Shown here piece by piece: positions 8,645-17,369 of a DNA stretch of 33,332 bases. How positions within the stretch are numbered: the stretch's first letter is position 1; every line of letters begins with the position of its first letter. Source of the DNA: Sphingomonas bacterium (GTDB lineage: Bacteria; Pseudomonadota; Alphaproteobacteria; Sphingomonadales; Sphingomonadaceae); NCBI RefSeq assembly GCF_903642285.1, contig NZ_CAHJWJ010000031.1, forward strand, positions 1 to 33,332, read 5' to 3'. The position numbers and the translations under genes were made by a program. The notes under the pieces are model-generated. The model saw only the letters and a list, made by a program, of their open reading frames with translations, did no database searches and had not been told where the DNA came from.

Positions 8645-9963
8645 GCAGCCAGCCCATTCCGATCCGCCCCGACCTGCACGACGTCCAGCCGGACGGCTTC
8701 TTCACCCGCGGCCTCGCGGCGGCGGATGCGGCGGTGTTCGCCGGCGTCGCGCAGGAACTGGAGCGCGAGCGGACGCAGATCGAACTGATCGCGTCGGAGA
8801 ACATCGTGTCGAAGGCGGTGCTGGAGGCGCAAGGGAGCGTCTTCACCAACAAATATGCCGAAGGCTATCCGGGCAAGCGCTATTATCAGGGCTGCGCACC
8901 GTCCGACGCGGTCGAGACGCTGGCGATCGACCGCGCCAAACGGATCTTCGGGTGCGCGCACGCCAACGTCCAGCCGCATTCGGGTGCGCAGGCGAACGGC
9001 GCGGTGATGCTGGCGCTGGTCAAGCCCGGCGACACGATCCTCGGCATGAGCCTCGACGCTGGCGGCCATCTGACGCACGGCGCGCGCGCGGCGATGTCGG
9101 GCAAATGGTTCGATGCGGTCCAGTACGGCGTCGATCCGGTCACGCACCTGATCGACTATGCGCAGGTCGAGGCGCTGGCGATCGAGCGCCGGCCGAAGCT
9201 CATCATCGCGGGCGGGTCCGCCTATCCGCGCCGGATCGACTTCGCGAAGTTCCGCGCGATCGCCGACAAGGTGGGCGCGTATTTCATGGTCGACATGGCG
9301 CATTTCGCGGGCATCGTCGCAGCGGGGCTTCACCCGACGCCGTTCGGCCATGCGCATGTCGTGACGACGACCACGCACAAGACGCTTCGCGGTCCCCGCG
9401 GCGGCATGATCCTGACCGACGACGATGGAATCGCGAAAAAGATCAATTCGGCGGTCTTCCCCGGCCTCCAGGGTGGACCATTGATGCACGTCATCGCCGC
9501 CAAGGCGGTCGCGTTCGGCGAGGCGTTGCAGCCCGACTACAAGACGTACATCGCCGCGGTCATAGAGAATGCGAGGACGCTGGCGGCGACGCTGAAGGAG
9601 CGCGGCGCGGACCTCGTGTCGGGCGGCACCGATACGCATCTGGCGCTCGTCGATCTCACCCCGCTCGGCATCACCGGCCGCGATGCGGACGAGGCGCTGG
9701 AGCGTGCGGGCATCACCTGCAACAAGAACGGCATCCCCAACGACCCGCTGCCCCCGGTGAAGACCAGCGGCATCCGCGTCGGTTCGCCGGCGGGTACGAC
9801 CCGCGGGTTCGGGCCCGAGGAGTTCCGCGAGATCGGCCATATGGTCGCCGACGTTCTCGACGGCCTCGCCGAAAAGGGCGAGCAGGGGGACCCGGAGGTC
9901 GAGGCGGACGTTCGGACCCGGGTGCGCGCCCTGTGCGCGCGCTTCCCCATCTATCAAGGATAA
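8641..9963 (+). CDS. glyA: Serine hydroxymethyltransferase
   Basis: This 440-residue PLP enzyme converts serine plus tetrahydrofolate to glycine plus methylene-tetrahydrofolate, the main source of one-carbon units. The PLP-binding lysine is Lys247 in [14 protein letters not shown]. Other SHMT hallmarks are [34 protein letters not shown] and [13 protein letters not shown]. The start at 8641 ([12 protein letters not shown]) overlaps the rpiB stop by 4 nt. A longer frame upstream is only read-through within rpiB. Adjacency of glyA to rpiB and nrdR is a familiar alphaproteobacterial arrangement linking one-carbon supply to nucleotide synthesis. Confidence 0.96.
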   Translation: MSSQPIPIRPDLHDVQPDGFFTRGLAAADAAVFAGVAQELERERTQIELIASENIVSKAVLEAQGSVFTNKYAEGYPGKRYYQGCAPSDAVETLAIDRAKRIFGCAHANVQPHSGAQANGAVMLALVKPGDTILGMSLDAGGHLTHGARAAMSGKWFDAVQYGVDPVTHLIDYAQVEALAIERRPKLIIAGGSAYPRRIDFAKFRAIADKVGAYFMVDMAHFAGIVAAGLHPTPFGHAHVVTTTTHKTLRGPRGGMILTDDDGIAKKINSAVFPGLQGGPLMHVIAAKAVAFGEALQPDYKTYIAAVIENARTLAATLKERGADLVSGGTDTHLALVDLTPLGITGRDADEALERAGITCNKNGIPNDPLPPVKTSGIRVGSPAGTTRGFGPEEFREIGHMVADVLDGLAEKGEQGDPEVEADVRTRVRALCARFPIYQG

Positions 9964-9967
9964 TGAC

Positions 9968-10144
9968 ATGGGCGTCGAAGACGTGAAGGACGACATCAAG
10001 AACACGCCGGGCCTCGGCAAGAGCATGGCCAAATGGGGCGCGCTCGGCGCGGTCGTCGCGATCCCGCTGCCGTTCGTCGGCCCGATCATCGGTGCCGCCG
10101 CGGGTGCCGGCTATGCCTATTACAAGGCCAAGAAGAAGGGCTGA
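9968..10144 (+). CDS. 58-residue predicted membrane miniprotein
   Basis: A short gene sits exactly between glyA and nrdR. AAGGA (9956-9960) is spaced 7 nt from its ATG, and its TGA overlaps the nrdR ATG (TGATG at 10142-10146). The product is [15 protein letters not shown], then a polar Lys-containing stretch, then a hydrophobic Gly/Ala/Pro-rich span (about residues 25-49: [18 protein letters not shown] and on). It ends in the basic tail YYKAKKKG. This looks like one transmembrane helix or helical hairpin with a cytoplasmic basic end. The family is not one I can name. Tight coupling on both sides and good codon use support a real gene. Confidence 0.8.
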   Translation: MGVEDVKDDIKNTPGLGKSMAKWGALGAVVAIPLPFVGPIIGAAAGAGYAYYKAKKKG

Positions 10145-10605
10145 TGCGGTGTCCGTTCTGCGGCCATGACGACAGCCAGGTAAAGGACAGCCGCCCGACC
10201 GAGGACGGTGCCGCGATCCGGCGGCGCCGTCAGTGCGAGGGCTGTGCCGCGCGGTTCACGACGTTCGAGCGAATCCAGTTGCGCGACCTCGTCGTGCTGA
10301 AATCCGAGGAGCGACGCGAAGCATTCGATCGCGAAAAGCTGCTCCGCTCGGTATCGATCGCCACGCGCAAGCGGCCGATCGACGCGGTCCGGATCGAGAA
10401 GCTGGTCTCGGGAATCCAGCGCCGGCTGGAAACGCTCGGTGACGGCGAAGTGACGTCGAAGCGGATCGGCGAGATGGTGATGGAGGGGCTGAAAGGTCTC
10501 GATTCGGTCGCCTATATCCGTTTCGCCAGCGTCTACCGCGATTTCAGCGAGGCGCGCGATTTCGAACAATTCGCGGGTTCGGTCGAGGAGATCGGTCGTC
10601 AATGA
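10144..10605 (+). CDS. nrdR: Transcriptional repressor NrdR
   Basis: This 153-residue regulator of ribonucleotide reductase genes senses ATP/dATP. It carries a zinc ribbon with Cys3, Cys6, Cys31 and Cys34 ([10 protein letters not shown] ... RRRQCEGC). An ATP-cone domain follows ([29 protein letters not shown]). Length matches the family. It would bind NrdR boxes upstream of nrd operons, which are not in this window. Its start overlaps the preceding miniprotein stop and its own stop shares ATGA with the next gene, so it is translated as part of the rpiB operon. Confidence 0.96.
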   Translation: MRCPFCGHDDSQVKDSRPTEDGAAIRRRRQCEGCAARFTTFERIQLRDLVVLKSEERREAFDREKLLRSVSIATRKRPIDAVRIEKLVSGIQRRLETLGDGEVTSKRIGEMVMEGLKGLDSVAYIRFASVYRDFSEARDFEQFAGSVEEIGRQ

Positions 10606-11351
10606 CCGATGACGTGAGCGACCCGGCGGCCCTCGCGCCCAGGCCCGTCATCGTGCTGGTCCGACCGCAGCTAGCGGAGAATATCGGCAAGGCGGCGCGG
10701 GCGATGCTGAATTTCGGGCTGACCGAATTGCGGCTCGTCGCCCCGCGCGACGGTTGGCCGAACCCCGCCACGGCACCCGCGTCGAGCGGCGCGGATCAGG
10801 TGCTGGCGAATGCGGGGCTGTACCCCGACCTCGCCTCCGCCGTCGCGGATTGCCCCAATGTCTATGCGACCACGGTGCGCAAGCGCGGCGTGACCAAGCC
10901 GGTCGTGACCCCCGAACGGGCCGCCCGCGACATCCACGCCAGCCCGGCGCGCACCGCGATCCTGTTCGGGCCCGAACGATCGGGGCTGGAAACCGACGAC
11001 GTCGCGGTCGCACGGTCGATCGTCACCGTGCCGATCAACCCGGCATTCGGATCGCTGAACCTGGCACAAGCGGTGATCCTGGTCGCGTATGAATGGTCCA
11101 AGCGGGTCGCCCTCGCGCAACCGCCCGAGACCGAATTGCCACCACCCGCGCCACAGGAGGAACTGGACGGGATGATCGCCCAACTCGATGCGATGCTCGG
11201 CGAGACAGGCTATTTCTACCCGCCCGACCGCGCGACGACGGTCCGACGAACGCTGCGAACGCTGCTGACCAAGCCCGCCTGGTCGAGCCAGGAAGTGCGT
11301 ACGATGCGCGGCATATTGTCGACGCTCGACCGGCCGCGGACGCGGCGCTAG
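10602..11351 (+). CDS. tRNA/rRNA methyltransferase of the SpoU family, TrmJ-like
   Basis: This 249-residue SPOUT-fold methyltransferase most resembles TrmJ (tRNA Cm32/Um32 2'-O-methylation). Motif 1 is [22 protein letters not shown] (first 18 residues shown by the family pattern R-P-x-x-x-x-N-I-G). Motif 2 is [14 protein letters not shown] and motif 3 is [23 protein letters not shown], forming the SAM-binding knot. A helical C-terminal extension follows ([22 protein letters not shown] ... [21 protein letters not shown]), as in TrmJ and unlike minimal TrmL. It is the last gene of the operon and ends in a stop that overlaps the stop of the opposite-strand chorismate mutase gene. Confidence 0.9.
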   Translation: MTDDVSDPAALAPRPVIVLVRPQLAENIGKAARAMLNFGLTELRLVAPRDGWPNPATAPASSGADQVLANAGLYPDLASAVADCPNVYATTVRKRGVTKPVVTPERAARDIHASPARTAILFGPERSGLETDDVAVARSIVTVPINPAFGSLNLAQAVILVAYEWSKRVALAQPPETELPPPAPQEELDGMIAQLDAMLGETGYFYPPDRATTVRRTLRTLLTKPAWSSQEVRTMRGILSTLDRPRTRR

Positions 11352-11653
11352 CCGCGAGCGTCGAACGTCGCCAGTTCATATGCGATCGACGCCTCGACCA
11401 GCCGATCCCACAGTTCCGCGATCGGCTGCGCAGGAAGACCGGCCGCCTCGGCCGCCGCCACGGCATTGGCGACGACCTGGCTTTTGCGGGCCTCGTCGCG
11501 GACGGCCTCGCGCGTCGGCTTGATCCGCGCCGCCGCGTTCATATACGCAAAACGCTCGACAAGCAGCGTGACCAGTTCGCGATCCACCTGATCGACGCCC
11601 GCGCGGACGTCCGTCATGGAGGCACAATCAGGGCCGGGGATGCGATCGGTCAT
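11348..11653 (-). CDS. Chorismate mutase, AroQ type
   Basis: This 101-residue all-helical protein is an AroQ-fold chorismate mutase (chorismate to prephenate, the entry to Phe/Tyr synthesis). Key segments are VDQVDRELVTLLVERFAYMNAAARIK and RDEARKSQVVANAVAAAEAAGLP. The latter holds the Arg/Lys residues that bind the substrate carboxylates, followed by LWDRLVEASIAYE. Small free-standing AroQ proteins also include PchB-like isochorismate pyruvate lyases. No salicylate genes are nearby, so mutase is preferred. The start at 11653 has AGG six nt upstream; an internal ATG at 11617 is an alternative. It converges on the TrmJ-like gene with interlocked stops in CTAG. Confidence 0.85.
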   Translation of the reverse strand: MTDRIPGPDCASMTDVRAGVDQVDRELVTLLVERFAYMNAAARIKPTREAVRDEARKSQVVANAVAAAEAAGLPAQPIAELWDRLVEASIAYELATFDARG

Positions 11654-11793
11654 GCCGCCTGATAATCGAGCAGGCGATGCTGTCCAGCCTCCCCGATCCG
11701 CGCTTGCAGGACGGCGACGCCTTCGATAATCCCGCTTAGGCGGCCGGGCCGGTTTTCGATCGCCGGGGTGCCACCGGTTCGGAGAGTTTCGAT

Positions 11794-12042
11794 ATGCGTT
11801 CTTTCACGTTCGTCGCGGTGACCATGGCCGCATTCGTCACGGTGCCGACTATGGCCGGAGAAAAGAAGCCGGTCGATCCGAACAAGAAAATCTGTCGCCA
11901 GAGCGAAGTCACCGGATCGATCATGATGGGCAAATCGGTCTGCCACACTGCCGCGGAATGGGCGCAGGTCGATCGGCAGAACGCGAGCGACTCGGAAAGC
12001 GCACGGGCCATCCTTCATCGCGGCAGCGTCGGCGCACACTGA
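11794..12042 (+). CDS. Small secreted Cys-containing protein
   Basis: This 82-residue precursor has an N-terminal signal peptide (MRSFTFVAVTMAAFVTVPTMAG). The short mature part contains KKICRQSEVTGSIMMGKSVC and then HTAAEWAQ. The two cysteines, 17 residues apart, are placed for one disulfide. I recognise the pattern (ICR...TGS...VCHTAAEW) as recurring in sphingomonad small exported proteins of unknown function, but cannot name a family with certainty. GGAGAG spaced 7 nt from the ATG is a good ribosome-binding site. It stands alone, divergent from the chorismate mutase gene (140-nt gap) and 181 nt before rpsD. Confidence 0.75.
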   Translation: MRSFTFVAVTMAAFVTVPTMAGEKKPVDPNKKICRQSEVTGSIMMGKSVCHTAAEWAQVDRQNASDSESARAILHRGSVGAH

Positions 12043-12223
12043 TCGCTTGCCCAAGCTTGACCTCGGCACCTGCTTCTGTCAGAGGCCGCGGCTTCGCGAA
12101 TGGCTCCGCACCCCGGTGAAGCGGCGGCCCTGCCGATCGAAAGGTCCAAGCAGGCGATGACCGGGAATGATCCGCGCCAGCGATGATGCGGATCCGTCAT
12201 TGGCACTTGCAAAGGTAATATAC

Positions 12224-12838
12224 ATGTCGAAGCGCGCCAGCGCCAAGCACAAGCTCGACCGTCGGATGGGCGAGAATATCTGGGGTCGCCCGAAGAGCCC
12301 GGTCAACAAGCGCGAATACGGCCCCGGCCAGCATGGTCAGCGCCGCAAGGGAAAGGTTTCGGACTTCGGCATCCAGCTTCGCGCCAAGCAGAAGCTCCGC
12401 GGCTATTATGGCGATGTGACGGAAAAGCAGTTCCGCGCCTGCTATCACGAGGCCGCCCGGATGAAGGGCGATACCAGCCAGAACCTGATCGGACTGCTCG
12501 AGCAGCGGCTGGACATGATCGTCTACCGCGCGAAGTTCGCGCCGACGATCTTCGCCGCCCGCCAGTTGGTCAGCCACGGCCATATCCGGGTCGACGGCGT
12601 CAAGTGCAACATCGCCTCGCGCCGCGTCTTCGCCGGCCAGGAGATCACGCTCGGCACGAAGGCGCAGGAAATGGCGCTGGTGATGGAAGCGCAAGGCCTG
12701 GCCGAGCGCGAAATCCCCGATTACGTCGCCCCCGACGGCAATGCGAAAATCACCTTCACCCGCGTGCCCACGCTGGACGAGGTGCCCTATCCGGTGAAGA
12801 TGGAGCCGAACCTGGTCGTGGAATTCTACAGCCGCTGA
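12224..12838 (+). CDS. rpsD: 30S ribosomal protein S4
   Basis: This 204-residue S4 is a primary 16S rRNA-binding protein of the small subunit. It starts [21 protein letters not shown] and contains the conserved [18 protein letters not shown]. The S4 RNA-binding domain follows ([30 protein letters not shown]), and it ends VEFYSR. The start at 12224 follows AAAGG; frames reaching further upstream add unrelated sequence. It is a single-gene unit, away from the alpha operon that carries rpsD in enterobacteria. It is closed by a strong hairpin terminator. The 181-nt upstream gap should hold its promoter; I see no assured box or S4-binding structure there. Confidence 0.97.
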   Translation: MSKRASAKHKLDRRMGENIWGRPKSPVNKREYGPGQHGQRRKGKVSDFGIQLRAKQKLRGYYGDVTEKQFRACYHEAARMKGDTSQNLIGLLEQRLDMIVYRAKFAPTIFAARQLVSHGHIRVDGVKCNIASRRVFAGQEITLGTKAQEMALVMEAQGLAEREIPDYVAPDGNAKITFTRVPTLDEVPYPVKMEPNLVVEFYSR

Positions 12839-12879
12839 TCCGAGGATTTAGCGTAAGTTGAATACGAACGAACGATCAG

Positions 12880-12937
12880 CGGTTCGGCCGGCGGGGCCGA
12901 AGCCCCGACCGACGCCGCTGGTTTCGCCAGCGGCGCG
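12880..12937. repeat. Family 4 GC-rich double-hairpin repeat, copy A
   Basis: Two adjacent hairpins: GGGGC/GCCCC (12893-12897 with 12902-12906, loop CGAA), then a perfect 9-bp stem CGCCGCTGG (12913-12921) against CCAGCGGCG (12927-12935). The leader CGGCCGGCGGGGC and the linker GCCCCGACCGACGC recur almost unchanged at 25905-25937, so this is a dispersed element. It lies 42 nt after the rpsD stop. Confidence 0.75.
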
Positions 12938-12946
12938 ACCCGAACC

Positions 12947-12981
12947 AAAAAAGGGCGGCTCCACCAAAGTCGCCCTTTTTT
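12947..12981. terminator. Bidirectional intrinsic terminator between rpsD and the methyltransferase gene
   Basis: AAAAAAGGGCG (12947-12957) pairs perfectly with CGCCCTTTTTT (12971-12981), and the stem extends by three further pairs (GCT/AGT including one G-U) to a 7-nt loop. It has a T-run on the + strand and an A-run before the stem, so it can end transcripts from both rpsD and the convergent methyltransferase gene. Confidence 0.92.
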
Positions 12982-12991
12982 GTCGGCACAC

Positions 12992-14701
12992 CTACAGCAA
13001 CGACTGCTGCGCCCCCTTCTGATGGCTGACCCGCGTTTCGACGCGCGCGGCTTTCTTCACCGGGCTGATGAGCGGCGGCAGCTTGGGTTTCAGCCCCATG
13101 GACAATTCGGCGAGCGTGACGATCTGGAGCGCGGGGAAGCGCCCGAATTCGGTTTCGATCGTCGGATGCGAGGCGGCCTCCTCGCGCATCCCCTTGGTCG
13201 GCATCGATTTCATGACGAACAGCCCGAAGCGGAACTTGTCCCGCTCCATCACCCGCCCCAGATCGCGCACCATATTGGGGGTGACGATGTCGCCCGCCTT
13301 GACCGAGATCACGCCGGTCTCAACCTTGCCGCTTTCGGCCAGATAGTTGAACCAGCCGTCGATCCCCTTGTCGCCGCCCTTCTTGTCGCGCGGATAGCCG
13401 CCGACCTGCCAGCTCACCCATTGCTGGAACTGGTGCGGATCATCGGCGGCGAGGCGTTCGGCACTCGCAAGGTCTTTCGGCACGCCGATCGTCTCGAACG
13501 CGATGCCCGGATAACCCTCGCGCATCCGGTTCTCGATCATGCCGATCGCGATATGTGTGATGTCGATACCGATCCATTGCCGCCCCAGCTTCTGCGCAGC
13601 ATCGACCGCCGTGCCGCAGCCGCAGAACGGATCGAGCACGACGTCGCCGGGATTGGAGGAGGTTTCAATAAGGCGGGAAAGAAGTCCTACCGGCTTCTGC
13701 GTCGGATAACCCAGCTTTTCATGTTCCGAGTCGAGCCACTTTACATCTTCATCGATGCCTTCGGTCGACCCTGCCAACGTTCCGCGCGTGCCGGGCTGAT
13801 ATGCCCAGATATCCTGATATTGAACGCCTTCGGAAGTCTCCAAATACTGCTTGTATCTTGGCAGCGCTCCTGCGGACTTTGGATGTAATATGAAACCATT
13901 GCGATCGAGCGCGTCGAGGATGTCATTGAGCGACTCGAACGTGCCGCCGTTGGTGATTGCGGCCACTAACTTTTTGGGGATCGCCCAATGTCTTCCTTTT
14001 GGCGTCGGATCATAGTTTCGCCAAGGTTGACCGCTGTCGCCCGACCGTATCCCTGCGCCGGTTAGCACATTCGATTGATATCGACCTTCATTATCTTCGC
14101 TGGAGAACGATCCAGTGATGTAAGCTTGGGAATAGGGACGACGGCCGGGATGAAAGACTACATCGTCCGATCGGGAATAAAACAATATCGTGTCATGGAT
14201 CGGACCAAATTGCTTCGACAATTTATTATGGGCATTGGTGCGACGCCATACGATTTCATTCCGAAAATTCTCCGCTCCAAACACCGCATCCAAGACCAGT
14301 TTCAGATAATGGCTCGCGGTCGGATCGCAGTGAAGGTATAAAGAACCAGTCGACTTCAGGATGCGGTACAGCTCGACCAGCCGTACCGCCATCATCGCCA
14401 GATAGGCCATGAGCGGCGAGTCGCCGAGCGCATCGTGCATCGCGCGCATCATCACCTGCAGTGACCGCTTGGTGCCGCTGTCGATGTCCATCAACGCGCT
14501 CTTGGAAGCATCGCCCCAGGTCCAAGTATCGTCGAATGCCTCGATGCTGGCGTCCGCTCCCGCGCCACCCGCAGACTTGAACAGCACGTTGTAGCCCGCG
14601 TTGGAATTGAACGGCGGATCGAGATAGACGAGATCGACGCTGGCGTCCGGGATCGCGTCGCGCAATACCTCCAGATTGTCGCCATAATATAGCCGGTTCA
14701 T
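12992..14701 (-). CDS. DNA methyltransferase fused to a C-terminal nuclease-like (Mrr/PD-(D/E)XK-type) domain
   Basis: This 569-residue protein begins MNRLYYGDNLEVL, with motif IV DPPF at residues 28-31. It places the SAM-binding motif I (LDPFCGCGTAVDAAQ) late, at about residue 356. This IV-before-I order is typical of beta-class N6-adenine or N4-cytosine methyltransferases. The segment between (about residues 119-340) would recognise the target site. It is much richer in A+T than the rest: lines sampled there give 43-52% GC against about 63% in the flanks. After the methylase, residues ~440-470 hold GGDKGIDGWFNY and GVISVKAG, the spacing expected for a restriction-nuclease core (D ... xVK). 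The start at 14701 follows AAGGA. No separate restriction gene is adjacent. It may be a one-protein restriction-modification enzyme; cleavage is inferred, methylation well supported. Confidence 0.88.
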   Translation of the reverse strand: MNRLYYGDNLEVLRDAIPDASVDLVYLDPPFNSNAGYNVLFKSAGGAGADASIEAFDDTWTWGDASKSALMDIDSGTKRSLQVMMRAMHDALGDSPLMAYLAMMAVRLVELYRILKSTGSLYLHCDPTASHYLKLVLDAVFGAENFRNEIVWRRTNAHNKLSKQFGPIHDTILFYSRSDDVVFHPGRRPYSQAYITGSFSSEDNEGRYQSNVLTGAGIRSGDSGQPWRNYDPTPKGRHWAIPKKLVAAITNGGTFESLNDILDALDRNGFILHPKSAGALPRYKQYLETSEGVQYQDIWAYQPGTRGTLAGSTEGIDEDVKWLDSEHEKLGYPTQKPVGLLSRLIETSSNPGDVVLDPFCGCGTAVDAAQKLGRQWIGIDITHIAIGMIENRMREGYPGIAFETIGVPKDLASAERLAADDPHQFQQWVSWQVGGYPRDKKGGDKGIDGWFNYLAESGKVETGVISVKAGDIVTPNMVRDLGRVMERDKFRFGLFVMKSMPTKGMREEAASHPTIETEFGRFPALQIVTLAELSMGLKPKLPPLISPVKKAARVETRVSHQKGAQQSLL

Positions 14702-14766
14702 GGGGCAATCCTTGCGGCACGGCGGCGCGGCTGGCAAGATCGCGTCACCAATCACGGGACGATCCT

Positions 14767-16407
14767 ATGCGCGTGCTGCTCCTATTGCCCCTTCTCCTGA
14801 TCGCCACCCCGGGGATGACCCAGACCGCCCCCGCGATCTCGGTCGAGACGCTGAAGACCGTCGACAAGGAACTGTCCTCCGACGCCTATGAGGGCCGCGC
14901 GCCGACGACGCCGGCGGAGGACAAGACGGTCGCCTATATCGTCGATCGGATGAAGGCCGCGGGGCTGAAGCCCGGGGTGCATGGCGGCTGGACGCAAGAC
15001 GTGCCGATGGTGCAGATCACCGCGCGCAACGTGGCACCGCTGACCTTCACCGGCGGCAAGACGCCGATCAGCCTCGCCTACCGCACGCAGATGGTCGCGG
15101 GCACCTACCGCGTCGTGCCGCGCATCGCGGTGAAGGACAGCCCCGTCGTCTTCGTCGGGTACGGGATCGTGGCGCCGGAGAAGGGCTGGAACGACTATGC
15201 CGGGCTGGATGTGCACGGCAAGACGGTCGTCATCCTGGTCAACGATCCCGACTGGCAATCGACGAGCCGCGAAGGTCTGTTCGAAGGCCGCGCGATGACC
15301 TATTACGGGCGCTGGACGTACAAGTTCGAAGAGGCGGCGCGGCAGGGCGCGACCGCGGCGATCATCGTCCACGACACCGAACCCGCCGCCTATCCGTTCG
15401 CGGTCGTGCAATCCTCCTGGACCGGCCCGCAGCTCGAACTGGACGAGACGGGCGATCACATGGACCAGTCCAAGGTCATCGGCTGGATCCAGAAAGCGGA
15501 TGCGACCGCGCTGTTCGCAAGCGCGGGACAGGATTTCGCCGCGTTGTCCGAAGCGGCCAAGCACAAGGGCTTCAAGGCGGTGCCGCTGGGCGTGGCGATG
15601 TCGACGAGCTTCGACAATGCCATTCGGCGACAGGCGTCGAAGAACGTCATTGGCGTGCTGCCGGGCACGACGGCCCCCGACGACTATGTCCTCTACAGCG
15701 CGCATTGGGATCATCTCGGCCACTGCACGCCCGTCGATGGCGACGGCATCTGCAACGGCGCGCTGGACAATGCGAGCGGGGTCGCGGGGCTGATCGCGCT
15801 GGCGGAGGCGCAGACGAAGGCGGGCCCGGCGAAGCGGTCGATCGCGTTCCTGGCGGTGACTGCGGAAGAATCCGGGCTGCTTGGGTCGCGTTATTATGCC
15901 GAGCATCCGGTCTATCCGCTGGCGCACACCGTCGGCGGGGTGAACATGGACGTGCTGAACGTGAACGGCCGTGCCCGCGACTTCGTCATCACCGGTGCCG
16001 GCAAATCCGAGATCGAGGATCTGGTGAAGCCGATCGTCGCCGCCGAAGGCCGGACGATCGGCACGGAGGCGAACCCCGAACGCGGCGGCTATTACCGATC
16101 GGATCATTTCAGCTTCGCGAAGCTCGGCGTGCCGATGCTCGACGGCGGGTCCGGCGAGGATCTGGTCGTCGGCGGCAAGGCGGCGGGGCATGCCGCGACC
16201 GAGGATTATGTCGCGCACCGCTATCACAAGCCGCAGGACGAATATAATCCGGGCTGGGACTGGTCGGGCGCGGTCGCCGATCTGGACATTTACTACACGC
16301 TCGGCCGGAAGCTGGCGGACGACACGACGCTGTGGCCGAACTGGTACAAGACCGCGGAATTCCGCGGCATCCGCGATCGGTCGCGTGCGGCGGGCGCGAT
16401 GCAGTGA
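14767..16407 (+). CDS. M28 family metallopeptidase with PA-type insert, exported
   Basis: This 546-residue exported di-zinc aminopeptidase-like enzyme starts with a signal peptide (MRVLLLLPLLLIATPGMTQT). The region SPVVFVGYGIVAPEKGWNDYAG to IIVHDTEPAAYPF is a protease-associated domain. The catalytic domain carries the M28 zinc ligands: His313 in YSAHWDHLG, Asp in GALDNASGVAG, Glu-Glu in TAEESGLLGS, Asp in VNMDVLNV and His in SDHFSFAKLG. Substrates are probably peptides reaching the periplasm. Its stop shares GTGA with the GTG start of aguA, so a degradative peptidase and polyamine genes are co-translated. Its 5' side is a 65-nt divergent gap to the methyltransferase gene. Confidence 0.93.
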   Translation: MRVLLLLPLLLIATPGMTQTAPAISVETLKTVDKELSSDAYEGRAPTTPAEDKTVAYIVDRMKAAGLKPGVHGGWTQDVPMVQITARNVAPLTFTGGKTPISLAYRTQMVAGTYRVVPRIAVKDSPVVFVGYGIVAPEKGWNDYAGLDVHGKTVVILVNDPDWQSTSREGLFEGRAMTYYGRWTYKFEEAARQGATAAIIVHDTEPAAYPFAVVQSSWTGPQLELDETGDHMDQSKVIGWIQKADATALFASAGQDFAALSEAAKHKGFKAVPLGVAMSTSFDNAIRRQASKNVIGVLPGTTAPDDYVLYSAHWDHLGHCTPVDGDGICNGALDNASGVAGLIALAEAQTKAGPAKRSIAFLAVTAEESGLLGSRYYAEHPVYPLAHTVGGVNMDVLNVNGRARDFVITGAGKSEIEDLVKPIVAAEGRTIGTEANPERGGYYRSDHFSFAKLGVPMLDGGSGEDLVVGGKAAGHAATEDYVAHRYHKPQDEYNPGWDWSGAVADLDIYYTLGRKLADDTTLWPNWYKTAEFRGIRDRSRAAGAMQ

Positions 16408-17369
16408 AGCCGCCGCCCCCCGAATGGGCGCATCACAAGGCGGTGTGGATCGGATTTCCGAGCCATCCCGAATTGTGGGAGGACGATCTGGAGCCCGCAC
16501 GAGCCGAGGTCGTGGCGTTCGCACGGGCGGTCCATGCCGATGGCAAGGGTGAGAAGATCCTGCTCGTCGCCGCGGACGACGAGGCGGCGCTGGCGGCACG
16601 GACGATGGCGAAGGACTTCGCCGATATCGTGGTCGAACCGTTCGGCGACATCTGGCTGCGCGACACCGCGCCGATCGTTATGGCGGACGGCAGCGTGCGT
16701 ATGTTTCTGTTCAACGGCTGGGGCGGCAAATACGACCTGCCGGGCGACGACAGCATCGGCGAACGGCTGGCGATCGGCCGACGCAAGCGCGTCGTATCGT
16801 GCGACTGGGTGCTGGAAGGCGGCGCGATCGACGGCGACGGCGCGGGGACCGTCGTGACCACCGAGCAATGCCTGCTGAACCCGAACCGCAACCCGACGCT
16901 GTCCAGGAACGAGATCGAGGTGCGGCTGCGCGACGATCTGGGATTCGAACGGATCGTGTGGCTCGGCGACGGGCTGCACAATGATCACACCGACGGGCAT
17001 GTCGACAATCTGGCGCGGTTCGTGGGGCCAGGCCGTGTCGCGATCCCGGTCGGTGCGGACAATGACCCCAATTGGCAGGTCTATCAGCGCGCCGCCGCCG
17101 CCGCCCGCGCCGCCGGGCTGGAGGTCGTGCCCGTGCCCTCCCCCGGCCGGGTGATGCGCGGCGAGGAGATCGTGCCGGCGAGCTACATGAATTTCTACAT
17201 CGGCAACGCTGCGGTCGTCGTGCCGATATACGGCGCGGCGGACGACGATGCCGCGGTGCTGGCGTTCCAGGCGATCTTTCCCGACCGGCATGTCGTCGGG
17301 CTGCACGCGGACCATATCCTGACCGGGGGCGGCAGCTTCCACTGTATCAGCCAGCAGATACCGGGATGA
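16404..17369 (+). CDS. aguA: Agmatine deiminase
   Basis: This 321-residue enzyme hydrolyses agmatine to N-carbamoylputrescine and ammonia. It belongs to the pentein (peptidyl-arginine deiminase-like) fold. Visible hallmarks are EWAHHKAVWIGFPSH at the N-terminus and DIWLRDTAPI, the substrate-binding Asp/Arg region. The catalytic His lies in NDHTDGHVDNLARF, and the nucleophilic Cys in TGGGSFHCISQQIPG at the C-terminus. The start is a GTG at 16404 overlapping the M28 peptidase stop, because the family homology begins at once (VKPPPPEWAHH). Together with aguB it converts agmatine to putrescine. Confidence 0.94.
   Translation: MKPPPPEWAHHKAVWIGFPSHPELWEDDLEPARAEVVAFARAVHADGKGEKILLVAADDEAALAARTMAKDFADIVVEPFGDIWLRDTAPIVMADGSVRMFLFNGWGGKYDLPGDDSIGERLAIGRRKRVVSCDWVLEGGAIDGDGAGTVVTTEQCLLNPNRNPTLSRNEIEVRLRDDLGFERIVWLGDGLHNDHTDGHVDNLARFVGPGRVAIPVGADNDPNWQVYQRAAAAARAAGLEVVPVPSPGRVMRGEEIVPASYMNFYIGNAAVVVPIYGAADDDAAVLAFQAIFPDRHVVGLHADHILTGGGSFHCISQQIPG

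Noticed and set aside
12043..12223. Possible RNA gene or S4-binding leader before rpsD
   Set aside because: No cloverleaf or stable extended structure recognised; treated as a promoter/leader gap.
14075..14341. 88-codon plus-strand frame inside the methyltransferase gene
   Set aside because: It lies antisense in the AT-rich recognition segment, has no ribosome-binding site and no recognisable sequence.
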